From Tenacibaculum sp. (GTDB lineage: Bacteria; Bacteroidota; Bacteroidia; Flavobacteriales; Flavobacteriaceae), in assembly GCA_018456245.1 (NCBI GenBank), contig JAGYHQ010000014.1:1-35068 (forward strand): DNA of 35,068 bases, given 5' to 3'. This document shows positions 24,909-33,969 of this stretch, one piece after another. Below the pieces are notes generated by a model. It was given only the letters and a program-made list of their open reading frames with translations. It was not told the origin of the DNA and did not search any database. A program made the translations under genes and the position numbers. Every line of letters begins with the position of its first letter. Position 1 is the stretch's first letter.

Positions 24909-25322
24909 ATGAAATTAATAGTTATAAATGGTCCTAATCTTAACTTATTAGGTAGTAGAGAGCCAGAAATTTATGGAGTAAACTCTTTTGAAAGTTTTTA
25001 TGAAGAGCTTAAAAAGGAGTTTAAAAATATTGAATTACATTACTTTCAATCTAACATTGAAGGTGAAATTATAGATAAACTGCACGAAGTAGGATTTACT
25101 TTTGACGGAATTATTTTAAACGCAGGAGCATATACCCATACTTCTGTTGCAATAGGAGATGCTGTAAAAGCTATAAAAACCCCTGTTATTGAGGTGCATA
25201 TATCTAACGTTCATTCTCGTGAAGATTTTAGGCACGTAAGCTATATTGCCGGTAATGCAAAAGGTGTTATTAGTGGTTTTGGTTTACAGAGTTATAAATT
25301 AGCTATTCAAAGTTTTTTGTAA
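24909..25322 (+). CDS. aroQ: 3-dehydroquinate dehydratase, type II
   Basis: A 137-residue shikimate-pathway enzyme that dehydrates 3-dehydroquinate. NGPNLNLLGSREPEIYG contains the catalytic arginine (R17) and tyrosine (Y22) of the flexible lid. The FQSNIEGEIIDKLH, ILNAGAYTHTSVAI and EVHISNVHSREDFRHVSYI segments complete the active site, with the catalytic His in the last. The ATG at 24909 is the normal start; the frame is open a few codons further to a TTG at 24894. The last 24 bp overlap the 3' end of the DUF4105 gene on the other strand. Confidence 0.97.
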   Translation: MKLIVINGPNLNLLGSREPEIYGVNSFESFYEELKKEFKNIELHYFQSNIEGEIIDKLHEVGFTFDGIILNAGAYTHTSVAIGDAVKAIKTPVIEVHISNVHSREDFRHVSYIAGNAKGVISGFGLQSYKLAIQSFL

Positions 25323-26468
25323 CAATAAATAGCGTGTAATTAGTAAAACAAAAAAGGGAATTAACGTCCAATTAAAAAGTTGAATTTTTAATACCCATAC
25401 AATAGGGATTATCATTAATAAAACTAATAAAAACTGAATGTATTTTTTTATCCATTTAGGTTGATTTTCTTTTAGTAGATAAAATACTATAATTACGTTT
25501 GGTGCAAATCCCCATAAAACATTAAAATTATTAGGTGCTGTGGAGTGGTTGGTAAAGAACCATAAAAAAACAATTATTACTCCAATAATTCCTGTTGAGA
25601 ATAATAGAATAAAATCAAACCATTTTGTTCTTCGTTTGTTTTTAACGTCTTTAAATGATATAAATAAACCTACTATTAATAAAACTAAAAAGAATAAAAA
25701 TGGACTAAAAACATCACTTTTAAATGGTTTTTCTTTAAAATTTAATAGAATATCAGTTCTTTTTACCAAATTTTCTGTTTTTCCGTTTCTTTTTATTTTT
25801 GATGTAGATAAGCCTTTGTAAACATAATCAGGCAAATACATATATTCTTCTGATGTAGCTTTTTTATCTAATACACTTCCAAGAGCTATGTTTATACCTA
25901 AACTACCCCAAGTATTTTGATTAATTTCATTATTCATTAATTGCCGTAATGACTTATTTGAGGTAAAAACATTAGATAAAATTAAATTTTCTTTAAGAAT
26001 ATGTTTTATTATATCACGTGGTTTTGTGGCACAATTATTAAAAAATGGGTCGTATAAATAATTTGCGTTTTTAGGTAAAGAGTTCTGTTCTAAAAAATTA
26101 AAAAAAGCATTACGTTCTTTAATAGTTAAGTTTAAAACTTGTTGCTTCATCCATCGTTTATCTTCTTCGGCACTTTGTAAAGCATAATGAAAAGGGTATT
26201 TCATTAGCTTATATTCCATAAACCCTTTTGTAAACTTTAAGTAGAAGTTTTTTTGCTGAAAATCAAAAATTCCGTAGTTGTAAATTAAATCTAAATTTAA
26301 TGATTGGTCTTTTATTCTAATGGCTGTATGCCCAAATTTTTCATATAATTTATCTCCTGCACCAGAAGTTACCACACTAATTTCTGATAAAGGAGTAAGT
26401 TTTATGTTTTGATTATAACCACAAGTAACAACCAAAAAAAATAGAATTGAAAAAACTTTTTTAAACAT
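25299..26468 (-). CDS. DUF4105 / Lnb-N-like membrane protein
   Basis: A 389-residue protein with a signal peptide (to about residue 19), a periplasmic domain (about 20-250) and five hydrophobic segments at the C-terminus (about 255-385). The periplasmic part shows the DUF4105 pattern: GDKLYEKFGHTAIRI (His of the active site) and FFNNCATKPRDII (Cys). This is the fold called Lnb in lipoprotein N-acylation, where a Cys-His pair moves an acyl chain onto lipoproteins. Whether this branch is a true Lnb is unproven. Its 3' end overlaps aroQ by 24 bp tail to tail. A -7 box lies at 26488-26495. Confidence 0.88.
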   Translation of the reverse strand: MFKKVFSILFFLVVTCGYNQNIKLTPLSEISVVTSGAGDKLYEKFGHTAIRIKDQSLNLDLIYNYGIFDFQQKNFYLKFTKGFMEYKLMKYPFHYALQSAEEDKRWMKQQVLNLTIKERNAFFNFLEQNSLPKNANYLYDPFFNNCATKPRDIIKHILKENLILSNVFTSNKSLRQLMNNEINQNTWGSLGINIALGSVLDKKATSEEYMYLPDYVYKGLSTSKIKRNGKTENLVKRTDILLNFKEKPFKSDVFSPFLFFLVLLIVGLFISFKDVKNKRRTKWFDFILLFSTGIIGVIIVFLWFFTNHSTAPNNFNVLWGFAPNVIIVFYLLKENQPKWIKKYIQFLLVLLMIIPIVWVLKIQLFNWTLIPFFVLLITRYLLLQKTLNS

Positions 26469-26487
26469 TATTATAATTTAATTGATA

Positions 26488-26495
26488 CAAATATA
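26488..26495 (-). promoter_or_regulatory. -7 box of the DUF4105 gene
   Basis: On the minus strand this reads TATATTTG (TAnnTTTG), 19 bp before the ATG at 26468, giving a very short leader. Confidence 0.58.
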
Positions 26496-26562
26496 AACTT
26501 ACTAATTTATTTTTGCAGTGAAGAACAATTAATTTTATATTTTCGTAAAAAAAATACAAACT

Positions 26563-27303
26563 ATGAAAAAGCATATTCCAAATTTATTAACCTTAGGAAA
26601 TCTGTTTTGTGGAACGGTAGCGGTTATTTTTGCTTTAAAAGGCGATTACACTTTTACAGCTTTATTGGTAGTTGTAGGAATAGTTTTTGACTTTTTAGAT
26701 GGGTTTGTCGCGCGTTTACTTAACGTGCAAGGTGAATTAGGAAAACAATTAGATAGTTTGGCGGATATGGTTACCAGTGGAGTAGTGCCAGCAATAGTAA
26801 TGTTAGAATTGTTAGTGTGTTCTATTGATATTGATGCCGTTGGATATTTAGGAATAGATGATTACGGAGCAACAGGAAGTAACCTACCATATTTAGGCTT
26901 ATTACTTGCATTAGGGGCAGGGTATAGGTTAGCAAAATTTAATATTGATACTCGCCAATCAGATAGTTTTATAGGTTTGCCGACCCCAGCGATGAGTTTA
27001 TTTGTAGTTTCATTACCTTTAATTGCTGAATTTTCTGATCAATTATTTTTTGTTGATTTAGTTTTAAATAAATATTTTTTAATAATATCTACTATTTTAT
27101 TAACCTTTTTAATGAATGCTGAATTGCCTTTATTTTCATTAAAATTTAAGGATTATTCATTTAAAAGTAATAAAATTAAGTATTTATTTTTATTAACATC
27201 AGTTGTGTTATTGGCTACATTACAGTTTGTTGCTATTCCTTTAATAATAATATTTTATGTTTTCTTATCTGTTTTAAGTAACAGTTTAATTAAAAAACAA
27301 TAA
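26563..27303 (+). CDS. pssA: CDP-diacylglycerol--serine O-phosphatidyltransferase
   Basis: A 246-residue integral membrane enzyme of the CDP-alcohol phosphatidyltransferase family. The metal- and CDP-binding motif D-G-x2-A-R-x8-G-x3-D-x3-D is complete in DGFVARLLNVQGELGKQLDSLAD (residues about 47-69). IPNLLTLGNLFCG before it and RLAKFN-D-R-FIGLPTPA after it are hallmarks of the phosphatidylserine synthase branch, which makes the precursor of phosphatidylethanolamine. Seven or eight helices are expected. It stands alone, facing away from the DUF4105 gene. Confidence 0.95.
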   Translation: MKKHIPNLLTLGNLFCGTVAVIFALKGDYTFTALLVVVGIVFDFLDGFVARLLNVQGELGKQLDSLADMVTSGVVPAIVMLELLVCSIDIDAVGYLGIDDYGATGSNLPYLGLLLALGAGYRLAKFNIDTRQSDSFIGLPTPAMSLFVVSLPLIAEFSDQLFFVDLVLNKYFLIISTILLTFLMNAELPLFSLKFKDYSFKSNKIKYLFLLTSVVLLATLQFVAIPLIIIFYVFLSVLSNSLIKKQ

Positions 27304-27336
27304 GTCTTTGTTTTTGTGTTTTGTAGATGATTAATT

Positions 27337-28716
27337 TTATTCTGAAAATATAGTTAAAGTTTTCATGTTTTCCATATATATTTCAGTTCTAAAATTATTT
27401 AAATTATTAATTCTGTAAGCAGGTTCAATTGAGGTTATAACAGCTCTACTTATTTCGTATCGTGTTTGCACTTCATTATTATTTACTTTATGTATGCCTT
27501 TTAATCCAAATTTATTTCTAAGTTTTGAAATTTTACTTAAATCATCATCTTTAACGTAGGCTTTAATTCCCCATACATTATGAAATATTAAAGGATTGTT
27601 CTCTTTTTCACCAACATACATCATAATATGTCCTTTCTTGTAAACGGTACTTAAAAACGGAATTCCCTCATTAACAATTATTTGTTCCTTTTCTTTTAAA
27701 GTACCAATTAAATTATACTGTTTTCCAAATTTAGCTTGCTGGCTAGAATTTCTAGGAAGCCAAATACCAAAAGAAGTATAGAAGTCTTTAAGAGTTGATG
27801 AACAATCTCTTCCTCCGTTTAATCCTCCCCAAGTATATTTTCCGTTTAATAAGGTGTTAAGTGTTGTTTTTACGTTTTCTTTATTAAATTCAATAGGGAA
27901 GGGTTTTATATTTTCGTTGTTTGTTGTTATAGTGTCCCAAACTAATAAATTATTAATGTTTTTTATAGGAATTAATAATTGTCCTTTTTTAGTAGGTAAT
28001 AGCGTACCTACATTAAATTTAACCGATATTTTTCCATTATTTATAACTTGATTATCTTTTGTTGTAATAGCAAAATCCATTTTTTGAATTTCAGCTTTTT
28101 GTTTTTCAGAAACCAAAGCAATTTTGTCGGATTTTACCCAACCTTTATTGTTATTTGTATCAACAAAATACCAAAGATTATCTTTTGTTTTATTTAATAT
28201 ATGAACAGGGCTTGCAATGGCTAAACTTGAACTTTGTAAATAATCAAAAGGGTAGCCCTCACCAGCATTCTGTACGTTCTTTAAACAGAATTCATTTGTA
28301 GGAAGAGCTCGTAGATTAACCAAATCAGTTGTTATGCCGTATTGATTTAAAAATGTGGTTCTATCAATAGGTAAATTACTTTTTATACTATTTATTATTT
28401 CGTTTGTATGAATTTGGTAATTTCCACTAAAACAAGAGGATTTTTTAACCATTAAATCATAATTAAAATATTCATCCCATTCTTCATTGGTTATTGCGTT
28501 ATCTGTTGTGTTCCAAACTTTAAAATAATGGTTAAAAAATATATTTTTATCATATTTTTTATTGTAATACTCTTTGTATTTTGGGTTGTTAAAAACGCTA
28601 AAATCTAAATCATTTGTTGTATAAAAATCTATAAGGTTTATAGGGTTTATATCTTTTTGTTCTTTTTTACAAGATAAAAAACAAAGTATTAATACTAGTA
28701 ATAAAGCTCTTTTCAT
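27337..28716 (-). CDS. NlpC/P60 cysteine peptidase lipoprotein with SH3 domains
   Basis: A 459-residue predicted lipoprotein (LILCFLSCKK lipobox). The N-terminal part (about 25-125) resembles the extra domain found before SH3 modules in this group. Next come SH3-like segments: LVNLRALPTNEFCL to WYFVDTNNNKGWVKSDKIAL. The NlpC/P60 catalytic domain (about 285-420) has cysteine in YTWGGLNGGRDCSST, histidine in KKGHIMMYVG and a third polar residue in IFHNVWGI. These enzymes cut the gamma-D-glutamyl-diaminopimelate bond of peptidoglycan stem peptides. The ATG abuts the stop codon of the symporter gene with no gap, indicating one transcript and a link between muropeptide cleavage and uptake of an acidic solute. 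Confidence 0.92.
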   Translation of the reverse strand: MKRALLLVLILCFLSCKKEQKDINPINLIDFYTTNDLDFSVFNNPKYKEYYNKKYDKNIFFNHYFKVWNTTDNAITNEEWDEYFNYDLMVKKSSCFSGNYQIHTNEIINSIKSNLPIDRTTFLNQYGITTDLVNLRALPTNEFCLKNVQNAGEGYPFDYLQSSSLAIASPVHILNKTKDNLWYFVDTNNNKGWVKSDKIALVSEKQKAEIQKMDFAITTKDNQVINNGKISVKFNVGTLLPTKKGQLLIPIKNINNLLVWDTITTNNENIKPFPIEFNKENVKTTLNTLLNGKYTWGGLNGGRDCSSTLKDFYTSFGIWLPRNSSQQAKFGKQYNLIGTLKEKEQIIVNEGIPFLSTVYKKGHIMMYVGEKENNPLIFHNVWGIKAYVKDDDLSKISKLRNKFGLKGIHKVNNNEVQTRYEISRAVITSIEPAYRINNLNNFRTEIYMENMKTLTIFSE

Positions 28717-29898
28717 TTAGTTATTTTTTATTTGATTATCAACAGTTTTTGCACCAATTAAATCACTCCAAACATTTATTGAAGTAATTGGGTAATCCCA
28801 AAATCTATCTACCATAATATATAAACCTAAATAATATTCTGCATTTGGTATATTAAACATGTTAATAACCATTGTCATCATTACAATTCCACCAGAAGGT
28901 ACGCCAGCAGTACCTGCAGAAGATGATACTATAAATAAAAACAGTAAAATTTGGTCGGTAAATGAAATGTCAATTCCTGAAAGGGTTACGAAAAGCATTG
29001 CTAATAATGCTTGGTATAATGCAGAACCATCCATATTTAGTGTAGCACCAATTGGTAACACAAATTGAGATGTTTCTTTTGATACCCCTGCATCTTCTAC
29101 CACTTTTGTTGAAACAGGTAAAGAAGCAGAACTTGAAGCCGTTACAAACGATATAAGAACAGCTTGTTTTACTTTTAAGAAATATGAAAAAGCATTAAAA
29201 TTTCCCATTAATTTAGCTATTAAAGGTAATGATACAAAAGAGTGAACTACTGCTGCAATACCCGTAGCAATAAAGAAATAAATTAAACTTTTAAAATTGT
29301 CAGATTTAAAATTAGCAATAGTGTACCAAACTAAACTTAAAACACCTAAAGGAGCTAACTTTAGCACCCAAGCTATTAATTTCATAATAGTTTCATAAAT
29401 AACATTTGCTCCATTTATAACAAATTGTTTTTTATCATTTTTTAGGTTAATAAAAGCCACGCTAAATAAAATAGTAAATACAACTATATGTAAAATTTCT
29501 CCTTTTGCTAATGAATCTACAATATTTGTAGAAAAAATTCTTTCTATAAAGTTTACCCCTGTTTTTGTGTTAGTTAAAATTACTTCTTCAGGAGTTTTAG
29601 TTTTAAAAATAAAAATATTAGCTAAAACAATTCCTGTAATGGCTGCTATAACACTTGTTGTTAAATAATAAATAATAGTTTTTTTTCCTAATTTCTTTAA
29701 ATTAGCAACAGAACTTATTTGGGTAATTGCTAAAAACAGTGAAAGTACAATAATAGGAAGTATTAATACTTTTAGTAAGGATATAAATATATCGCCCAAA
29801 AATTTAAAATAAAGGGCTTTTGAAGGAACAAAAATTCCTAAAATTACTCCCATTACAATTCCTAAAAGAGTTAATATTTCAATTTTTGATTTTTTCAT
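28717..29898 (-). CDS. Dicarboxylate/amino acid:cation symporter (DAACS family)
   Basis: A 393-residue transporter of the GltP/DctA type that brings in glutamate, aspartate or C4-dicarboxylates with Na+ or H+. The re-entrant loop FVTASSSASLPVS (serine-rich HP1 motif) and TLNMDGSALYQAL (NMDG cation site of TM7) are diagnostic, as is SSAGTAGVPSGGIVMM (HP2). Eight membrane helices are expected. It is followed with zero spacing by the NlpC/P60 lipoprotein gene. Import of peptidoglycan-derived glutamate is a reasonable guess, not shown. I could not place a promoter. Confidence 0.95.
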   Translation of the reverse strand: MKKSKIEILTLLGIVMGVILGIFVPSKALYFKFLGDIFISLLKVLILPIIVLSLFLAITQISSVANLKKLGKKTIIYYLTTSVIAAITGIVLANIFIFKTKTPEEVILTNTKTGVNFIERIFSTNIVDSLAKGEILHIVVFTILFSVAFINLKNDKKQFVINGANVIYETIMKLIAWVLKLAPLGVLSLVWYTIANFKSDNFKSLIYFFIATGIAAVVHSFVSLPLIAKLMGNFNAFSYFLKVKQAVLISFVTASSSASLPVSTKVVEDAGVSKETSQFVLPIGATLNMDGSALYQALLAMLFVTLSGIDISFTDQILLFLFIVSSSAGTAGVPSGGIVMMTMVINMFNIPNAEYYLGLYIMVDRFWDYPITSINVWSDLIGAKTVDNQIKNN

Positions 29899-30003
29899 TG
29901 TATTTTTTATCGTATTAATTGCGTAAAATTAGTTAAATTATTAGAGTTAGTTAAATTTAATTTTAAAAATAAATCATAATCTTACAAAAAGGTACGGTTT
30001 GTG

Positions 30004-30011
30004 TATATTTG
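30004..30011 (+). promoter_or_regulatory. -7 box of the MORN-like protein / mnmA unit
   Basis: TATATTTG matches TAnnTTTG, 20 bp before the ATG at 30032. Confidence 0.58.
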
Positions 30012-30031
30012 TTTTCTAAAAAATATTTATT

Positions 30032-30751
30032 ATGTTAAGTATAAAAAAACCTTTTATTATAGTTTTACTTTCTGTATGTTTTTTGTCGGTTAGTGCTGTA
30101 GCTCAAAAAATTAATCACTTAGATGTTAACGGTAAAAAAACAGGAATTTGGAAAAAGTTTTATAAAAACGGCAAATTACGTTATAAAGGGCAGTTTAAAG
30201 ACGGGAGAGAAGTAGGAACATTTAAGTTTTACGAAAATACAGCTTCAACTCAACCCGTAATTGTTAAAGAGTTTAAAGGAAATAAGGCTCTTGTGAAATT
30301 TTATGATTTTGATGGAAAGTTAAAATCAAAAGGAGAAATGATAGGAAAGAAAAGAGAAGGGAAGTGGGAGTATTATTTTTCTAACGGAAAGTTATTTTCA
30401 GAAGAATTTTATGTAAACGGTAAATTAAACGGAATATTAAAAAATTATTATTCTAACGGTAAAATAACTGAAGAAACTGAATATAAAGAGGGTAAAAAGA
30501 ATGGAGTTTCAAAAATATATGCAAACGATGGTGTTCTTATAGAAGAAACTAATTATTTAAACGGAGTTTTAAATGGTTTTGCTAAATATTTTGATTTAAA
30601 AGGAAACTTAATAGAGGAAGGAACTTATAATAACGGGAGACGAAGTAATGATTGGATGTTTTATGATAACGGAAATGCTGTAAAAAGTACAAAACGAAGA
30701 ATAATACTTAATAAAAATAACAAAGTTATATCTCCTAATAAAAATAATTAA
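30032..30751 (+). CDS. Secreted MORN-variant repeat protein (YwqK-like)
   Basis: A 239-residue protein with a signal peptide (to about residue 25) and a run of MORN-variant repeats of about 23 residues. The repeats read G-x-W-K-x-F/Y-x-x-NGKL-x-x-x-G-x-x-K-x-G-K-x-x-G and include GIWKKFYKNGKLRYKGQFKD, GKWEYYFSNGKLFSEEFYVN and DWMFYDNGNAVKS. Automated annotation calls such proteins 'YwqK family antitoxin', but no toxin partner is present here and the signal peptide argues against that role. It probably forms an extended beta sheet on or outside the membrane. It lies 6 bp before mnmA, so both share a promoter. Confidence 0.88.
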   Translation: MLSIKKPFIIVLLSVCFLSVSAVAQKINHLDVNGKKTGIWKKFYKNGKLRYKGQFKDGREVGTFKFYENTASTQPVIVKEFKGNKALVKFYDFDGKLKSKGEMIGKKREGKWEYYFSNGKLFSEEFYVNGKLNGILKNYYSNGKITEETEYKEGKKNGVSKIYANDGVLIEETNYLNGVLNGFAKYFDLKGNLIEEGTYNNGRRSNDWMFYDNGNAVKSTKRRIILNKNNKVISPNKNN

Positions 30752-30757
30752 AAATAA

Positions 30758-31945
30758 ATGAAAAGAGTAATTGTAGGGCTTTCAGGTGGTGTAGACAGTA
30801 GTGTAACGGCATATTTGTTAAAAGAACAAGGTTATGAGGTTATAGGCTTATTTATGAAAAATTGGCATGATGATAGTGTTACAATTTCAGATGAATGCCC
30901 TTGGCTAGAAGACAGTAATGATGCAATGATTGTTGCTGAAAAATTGGGTATTCCTTTTCAAACGGTTGATTTAAGTGAACAGTACAAAGAACGTATTGTT
31001 GATTATATGTTTGATGAATATGAAAAAGGACGAACTCCTAACCCTGATGTACTTTGTAACAGAGAAATAAAGTTTGATGTTTTTATGAATATCGCCTTAA
31101 AACTTGGTGCCGATTATGTTGCAACAGGGCATTATTGTAGAAAGGAACAGGAAGTAATTAATGGCGAAACGGTTTATAAATTATTAGCAGGAAAAGATGT
31201 GAACAAAGACCAATCGTATTTTTTATGTCAGTTATCACAAAAACAATTATCTCGTGCATTATTTCCTATTGGTGAGTTAACAAAACCAGAGGTTAGAGAA
31301 ATTGCAAAAAAAGCCGATTTAATTACAGCAGATAAAAAAGATAGCCAAGGCTTATGTTTTATAGGAAAGGTTAGGTTACCCGACTTTTTACAACAAAAAC
31401 TAAAACCAAAAGAAGGGAATATTATTCAAATTCCGTCAGATTTTGAAGGGTATAATCGTGTAATTCCTCAATTTAAAAATAAAGAAGAAGAATTATCTTA
31501 TTTATCAAAGAAATTTGAATATAAAAAAGAAGACGGAAAGGTTGTTGGAAAACATCAAGGAGCACATTTTTTTACAAAAGGGCAACGAAAAGGGTTAGCT
31601 GTTGGAGGAACAAAAGAGCCTTTATTTGTAATAGAAACCGATGTAAATGAAAACATTATTTATACAGGAGAAGGAAAAAATCACAAAGGTTTATACAGAA
31701 ATGTTTTATTTGTTACTAATGAAGAATTACATTGGGTACGTACTGATTTAGCTTTGAAAAATGGAGAAGAAATGGAAGTTTTAGCGAGAATTCGTTATCG
31801 TCAAGCCTTAGAAAAAGCTACTTTATATCAATTTGAAAAAGGTTTATATGTTGCATTTCAAAACAAGCAATCAGCAATACAAGAAGGGCAATTCGTAGCG
31901 TGGTATAAAAATGAAGAACTTTTAGGTTCTGGGGTTATTTCGTAA
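30758..31945 (+). CDS. mnmA: tRNA-specific 2-thiouridylase
   Basis: A 395-residue enzyme that adds sulfur to U34 of Lys, Glu and Gln tRNAs. The PP-loop [10 protein letters not shown] binds ATP (residues 7-16). The catalytic cysteines are C100 in [12 protein letters not shown] and C200 in [19 protein letters not shown] and the C-terminal beta-barrel ([24 protein letters not shown]) complete the family. It is somewhat longer than the E. coli protein (about 368), partly through an insertion in the central domain (about 225-265, [20 protein letters not shown]). It is the second gene of a two-gene unit. Confidence 0.97.
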   Translation: MKRVIVGLSGGVDSSVTAYLLKEQGYEVIGLFMKNWHDDSVTISDECPWLEDSNDAMIVAEKLGIPFQTVDLSEQYKERIVDYMFDEYEKGRTPNPDVLCNREIKFDVFMNIALKLGADYVATGHYCRKEQEVINGETVYKLLAGKDVNKDQSYFLCQLSQKQLSRALFPIGELTKPEVREIAKKADLITADKKDSQGLCFIGKVRLPDFLQQKLKPKEGNIIQIPSDFEGYNRVIPQFKNKEEELSYLSKKFEYKKEDGKVVGKHQGAHFFTKGQRKGLAVGGTKEPLFVIETDVNENIIYTGEGKNHKGLYRNVLFVTNEELHWVRTDLALKNGEEMEVLARIRYRQALEKATLYQFEKGLYVAFQNKQSAIQEGQFVAWYKNEELLGSGVIS

Positions 31946-31962
31946 AATTTAATAACTTTTTA

Positions 31963-32005
31963 TTTTCATAGAATACTTAAAATAGTTGTAAGTATTCTAT
32001 GAAAA
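31963..32005. terminator. Inverted repeat between convergent mnmA and murQ
   Basis: A perfect 17-bp stem (31963-31979 with 31989-32005, core TTTTCATAGAATACTTA) has a 9-nt loop. The outer arms end in AAAA rather than a T run, so it is not a textbook intrinsic terminator, but its place between two converging genes makes transcript-end formation the likely role. Confidence 0.6.
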
Positions 32006-32024
32006 ACATTAATTTTTAAGTTTT

Positions 32025-32837
32025 TTACAGCTTAAAATTTTTAATGGAATTACGAACATTTCCATGCTTTTTTAAAAGCTCACTAGCTTCTTCTTGGGTT
32101 ATATTAAGTTCAGTCATTAGCATTTTTTCTCCTCTTTCAACTAATTTATTGTTTGATAATTGCATATCAACCATTTTGTTTCCTTTTACTCTTCCAAGTT
32201 GTATCATAGTAGTGGTTGACAGCATGTTAAGTACTAATTTTTGAGCAGTTCCTGCTTTCATTCTAGAGCTACCTGTTACAAATTCAGCTCCAACAACAAC
32301 AACAACGGGGAATTTTGCAGTTAAAGATAACGGACTATTTTCATTACAAGTAATACAACCTGTTGATATATTGTTTTCGTTACATTTTTTAAGAGTAGAG
32401 ATTACATAAGGGGTAGTGCCAGATGCTGCAATACCAATAACTATATCTTTTTCATTAATATTATACTCTTGTAAATCTAACCAACCTTGTGTTGTAGAAT
32501 CTTCAGCAAATTCAACGGCATTTCTTATGGCAGTATCTCCTCCTGCAATTATTCCTAAAACCAAATCACTACTAACACCAAAGGTAGGAGGGCATTCTGA
32601 GGCATCTACAATTCCTAAACGCCCACTTGTTCCAGCCCCAATGTAAAATAACCTACCTCCATTTTTTAATTTTTTAACAATTTCAGTTGTTAAGTTTTCT
32701 ATTTGTGGAAGAGATTTTTCTACGGCAATAGGAACAGTTTTATCCTCATTATTAATATTTTTTAATAATTCAGAAATACTCATTTTTTCTAAATTATTAT
32801 ATTTTGACGTTTGTTCAGTTGTTTTAATAAAAGACAT
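32025..32837 (-). CDS. murQ: N-acetylmuramic acid 6-phosphate etherase
   Basis: A 270-residue SIS-fold enzyme of cell-wall recycling that splits the lactyl ether of MurNAc-6-phosphate to GlcNAc-6-phosphate and D-lactate. The sugar-isomerase loop YIGAGTSGRLGIVDASECPP contains the catalytic-region glutamate. GIIAGGDTAIRNAVEFAED, GSSRMKAGTAQKLVLNMLS and GRVKGNKMVDMQLSN-KL are MurQ hallmarks. It is shorter than the E. coli enzyme (298), mainly at the C-terminus, as is common in this phylum. No kinase or MurNAc transporter is adjacent. Confidence 0.95.
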   Translation of the reverse strand: MSFIKTTEQTSKYNNLEKMSISELLKNINNEDKTVPIAVEKSLPQIENLTTEIVKKLKNGGRLFYIGAGTSGRLGIVDASECPPTFGVSSDLVLGIIAGGDTAIRNAVEFAEDSTTQGWLDLQEYNINEKDIVIGIAASGTTPYVISTLKKCNENNISTGCITCNENSPLSLTAKFPVVVVVGAEFVTGSSRMKAGTAQKLVLNMLSTTTMIQLGRVKGNKMVDMQLSNNKLVERGEKMLMTELNITQEEASELLKKHGNVRNSIKNFKL

Positions 32838-32947
32838 ATAGCTAAATTATAAATAGAGTTGCAATATATAAAATTTAGTATGAGTTATTTATGAAAATTA
32901 AATTTTATATTTATTTGGTAGTAAGTGTATTTATAAAAGGATTTCGT

Positions 32948-33868
32948 TTACAAGGCATAACTAACCCCAAAAGTCCAGAAAGATTGCAATTTATTATCAG
33001 TATTTTTTAAGGTTGGATAGTAAGTAAATTTATTGTTAAAAGCTTCTTGTTTATTTTGTCGCAGACCGAAATTAAAACCAAGCCCAATGCCTTTCCAAAG
33101 CAAGTAAGAAAACGAGTTTTTCCAAGTCCAAGCCGACAAATCAGAAGATTTGTAACTCACAAAGGCTGTGAGGTTTGAGTTAAAATTTAACTTGCCAAAT
33201 TTACGGGTATAATCGGCTAAAAACTTTGCTCCCATAGAGGATTGATACTCTTTGTCGCTACCACTCAAAATCAATTCGTAACTCAACGGATTGACCACGA
33301 TATAAAAATCCGAAACAGGTTTCCACGCCATACCAACTCCCAAATCTATAAAACTTGGGTCGGCAAAGTCCTTAATAAACGAGCCTCTGTATTCCATTAA
33401 CGCAGACACGCTGAATTTCTCGGTCAATTTATACCCAAACAACGAGCCTATTTTGAAAATATCCGTTTTGTTCTCAAAGCCTTTATTTTTAGGGTCTTTA
33501 TCCTTGTTGTAGGACTTTTTCCAACTTAAATTCAAATTCAAATAACTCAACCAAAAATACTTTTCTCGGTTTAGTTTGGCATACACATCGTGAATAATAC
33601 TGATATTTCCCGATGATAAATTCGGTTTGCTGTTAGCATACCAATTATCAAAATTAGACAAATTCATACCAATCGTTCCGAAATTGCTAATTTTCCAACC
33701 ATATTGTCGGTCAATTTTCACCTGAACAACACTTGCTTTTTGGTTTAATTTACTGATTTCGGCTTTAATTTCCGATAACTCCTTTTTTAAGACTTCCTTG
33801 TTTTCCGTTTGTGCAAATAGCGAAACGCTTAAACATAACAGCGTTACTATTAATAGTGTTTTTTTCAT
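32948..33868 (-). CDS. DUF3078 family outer-membrane-type protein
   Basis: A 306-residue protein with a signal peptide (MKKTLLIVTLLCLSVSLFAQ), a short coiled coil (about 24-50, EVLKKELSEIKAEISKLNQK), then alternating aromatic-rich strands from WKISNFGTIGMNLSNFDNWY to SFWTFGVSYAL, as expected of a small outer-membrane barrel. The pattern matches the DUF3078 family of Bacteroidota, function unknown. The base composition is richer in G+C than most of the window (24 of 60 at 33061-33120, against 11 of 60 at 28141-28200), as in the following amidohydrolase. Both may be more highly expressed or later acquired. Confidence 0.88.
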   Translation of the reverse strand: MKKTLLIVTLLCLSVSLFAQTENKEVLKKELSEIKAEISKLNQKASVVQVKIDRQYGWKISNFGTIGMNLSNFDNWYANSKPNLSSGNISIIHDVYAKLNREKYFWLSYLNLNLSWKKSYNKDKDPKNKGFENKTDIFKIGSLFGYKLTEKFSVSALMEYRGSFIKDFADPSFIDLGVGMAWKPVSDFYIVVNPLSYELILSGSDKEYQSSMGAKFLADYTRKFGKLNFNSNLTAFVSYKSSDLSAWTWKNSFSYLLWKGIGLGFNFGLRQNKQEAFNNKFTYYPTLKNTDNKLQSFWTFGVSYAL

Positions 33869-33899
33869 AATTTTAGAATAAAAAACCTTCCGTTTTCCA

Positions 33900-33937
33900 A
33901 TAAAAAAGGTAGAGAAATAGCAATGCTATTTCTCTAC
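33900..33937 (-). terminator. Rho-independent terminator of the amidohydrolase gene
   Basis: On the minus strand, a 13-bp perfect stem GTAGAGAAATAGC / GCTATTTCTCTAC (33909-33937, loop of 3) is followed by CTTTTTTATT. It separates the amidohydrolase from the DUF3078 gene. Confidence 0.88.
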
Positions 33938-33969
33938 GCACACTATTCTCTACCTAAATTTATTTTATC

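Noticed and set aside
30032..30751. Toxin-antitoxin role for the YwqK-like protein
   Set aside because: It has a signal peptide and MORN-type repeats, and no toxin gene is adjacent; the neighbour is mnmA.
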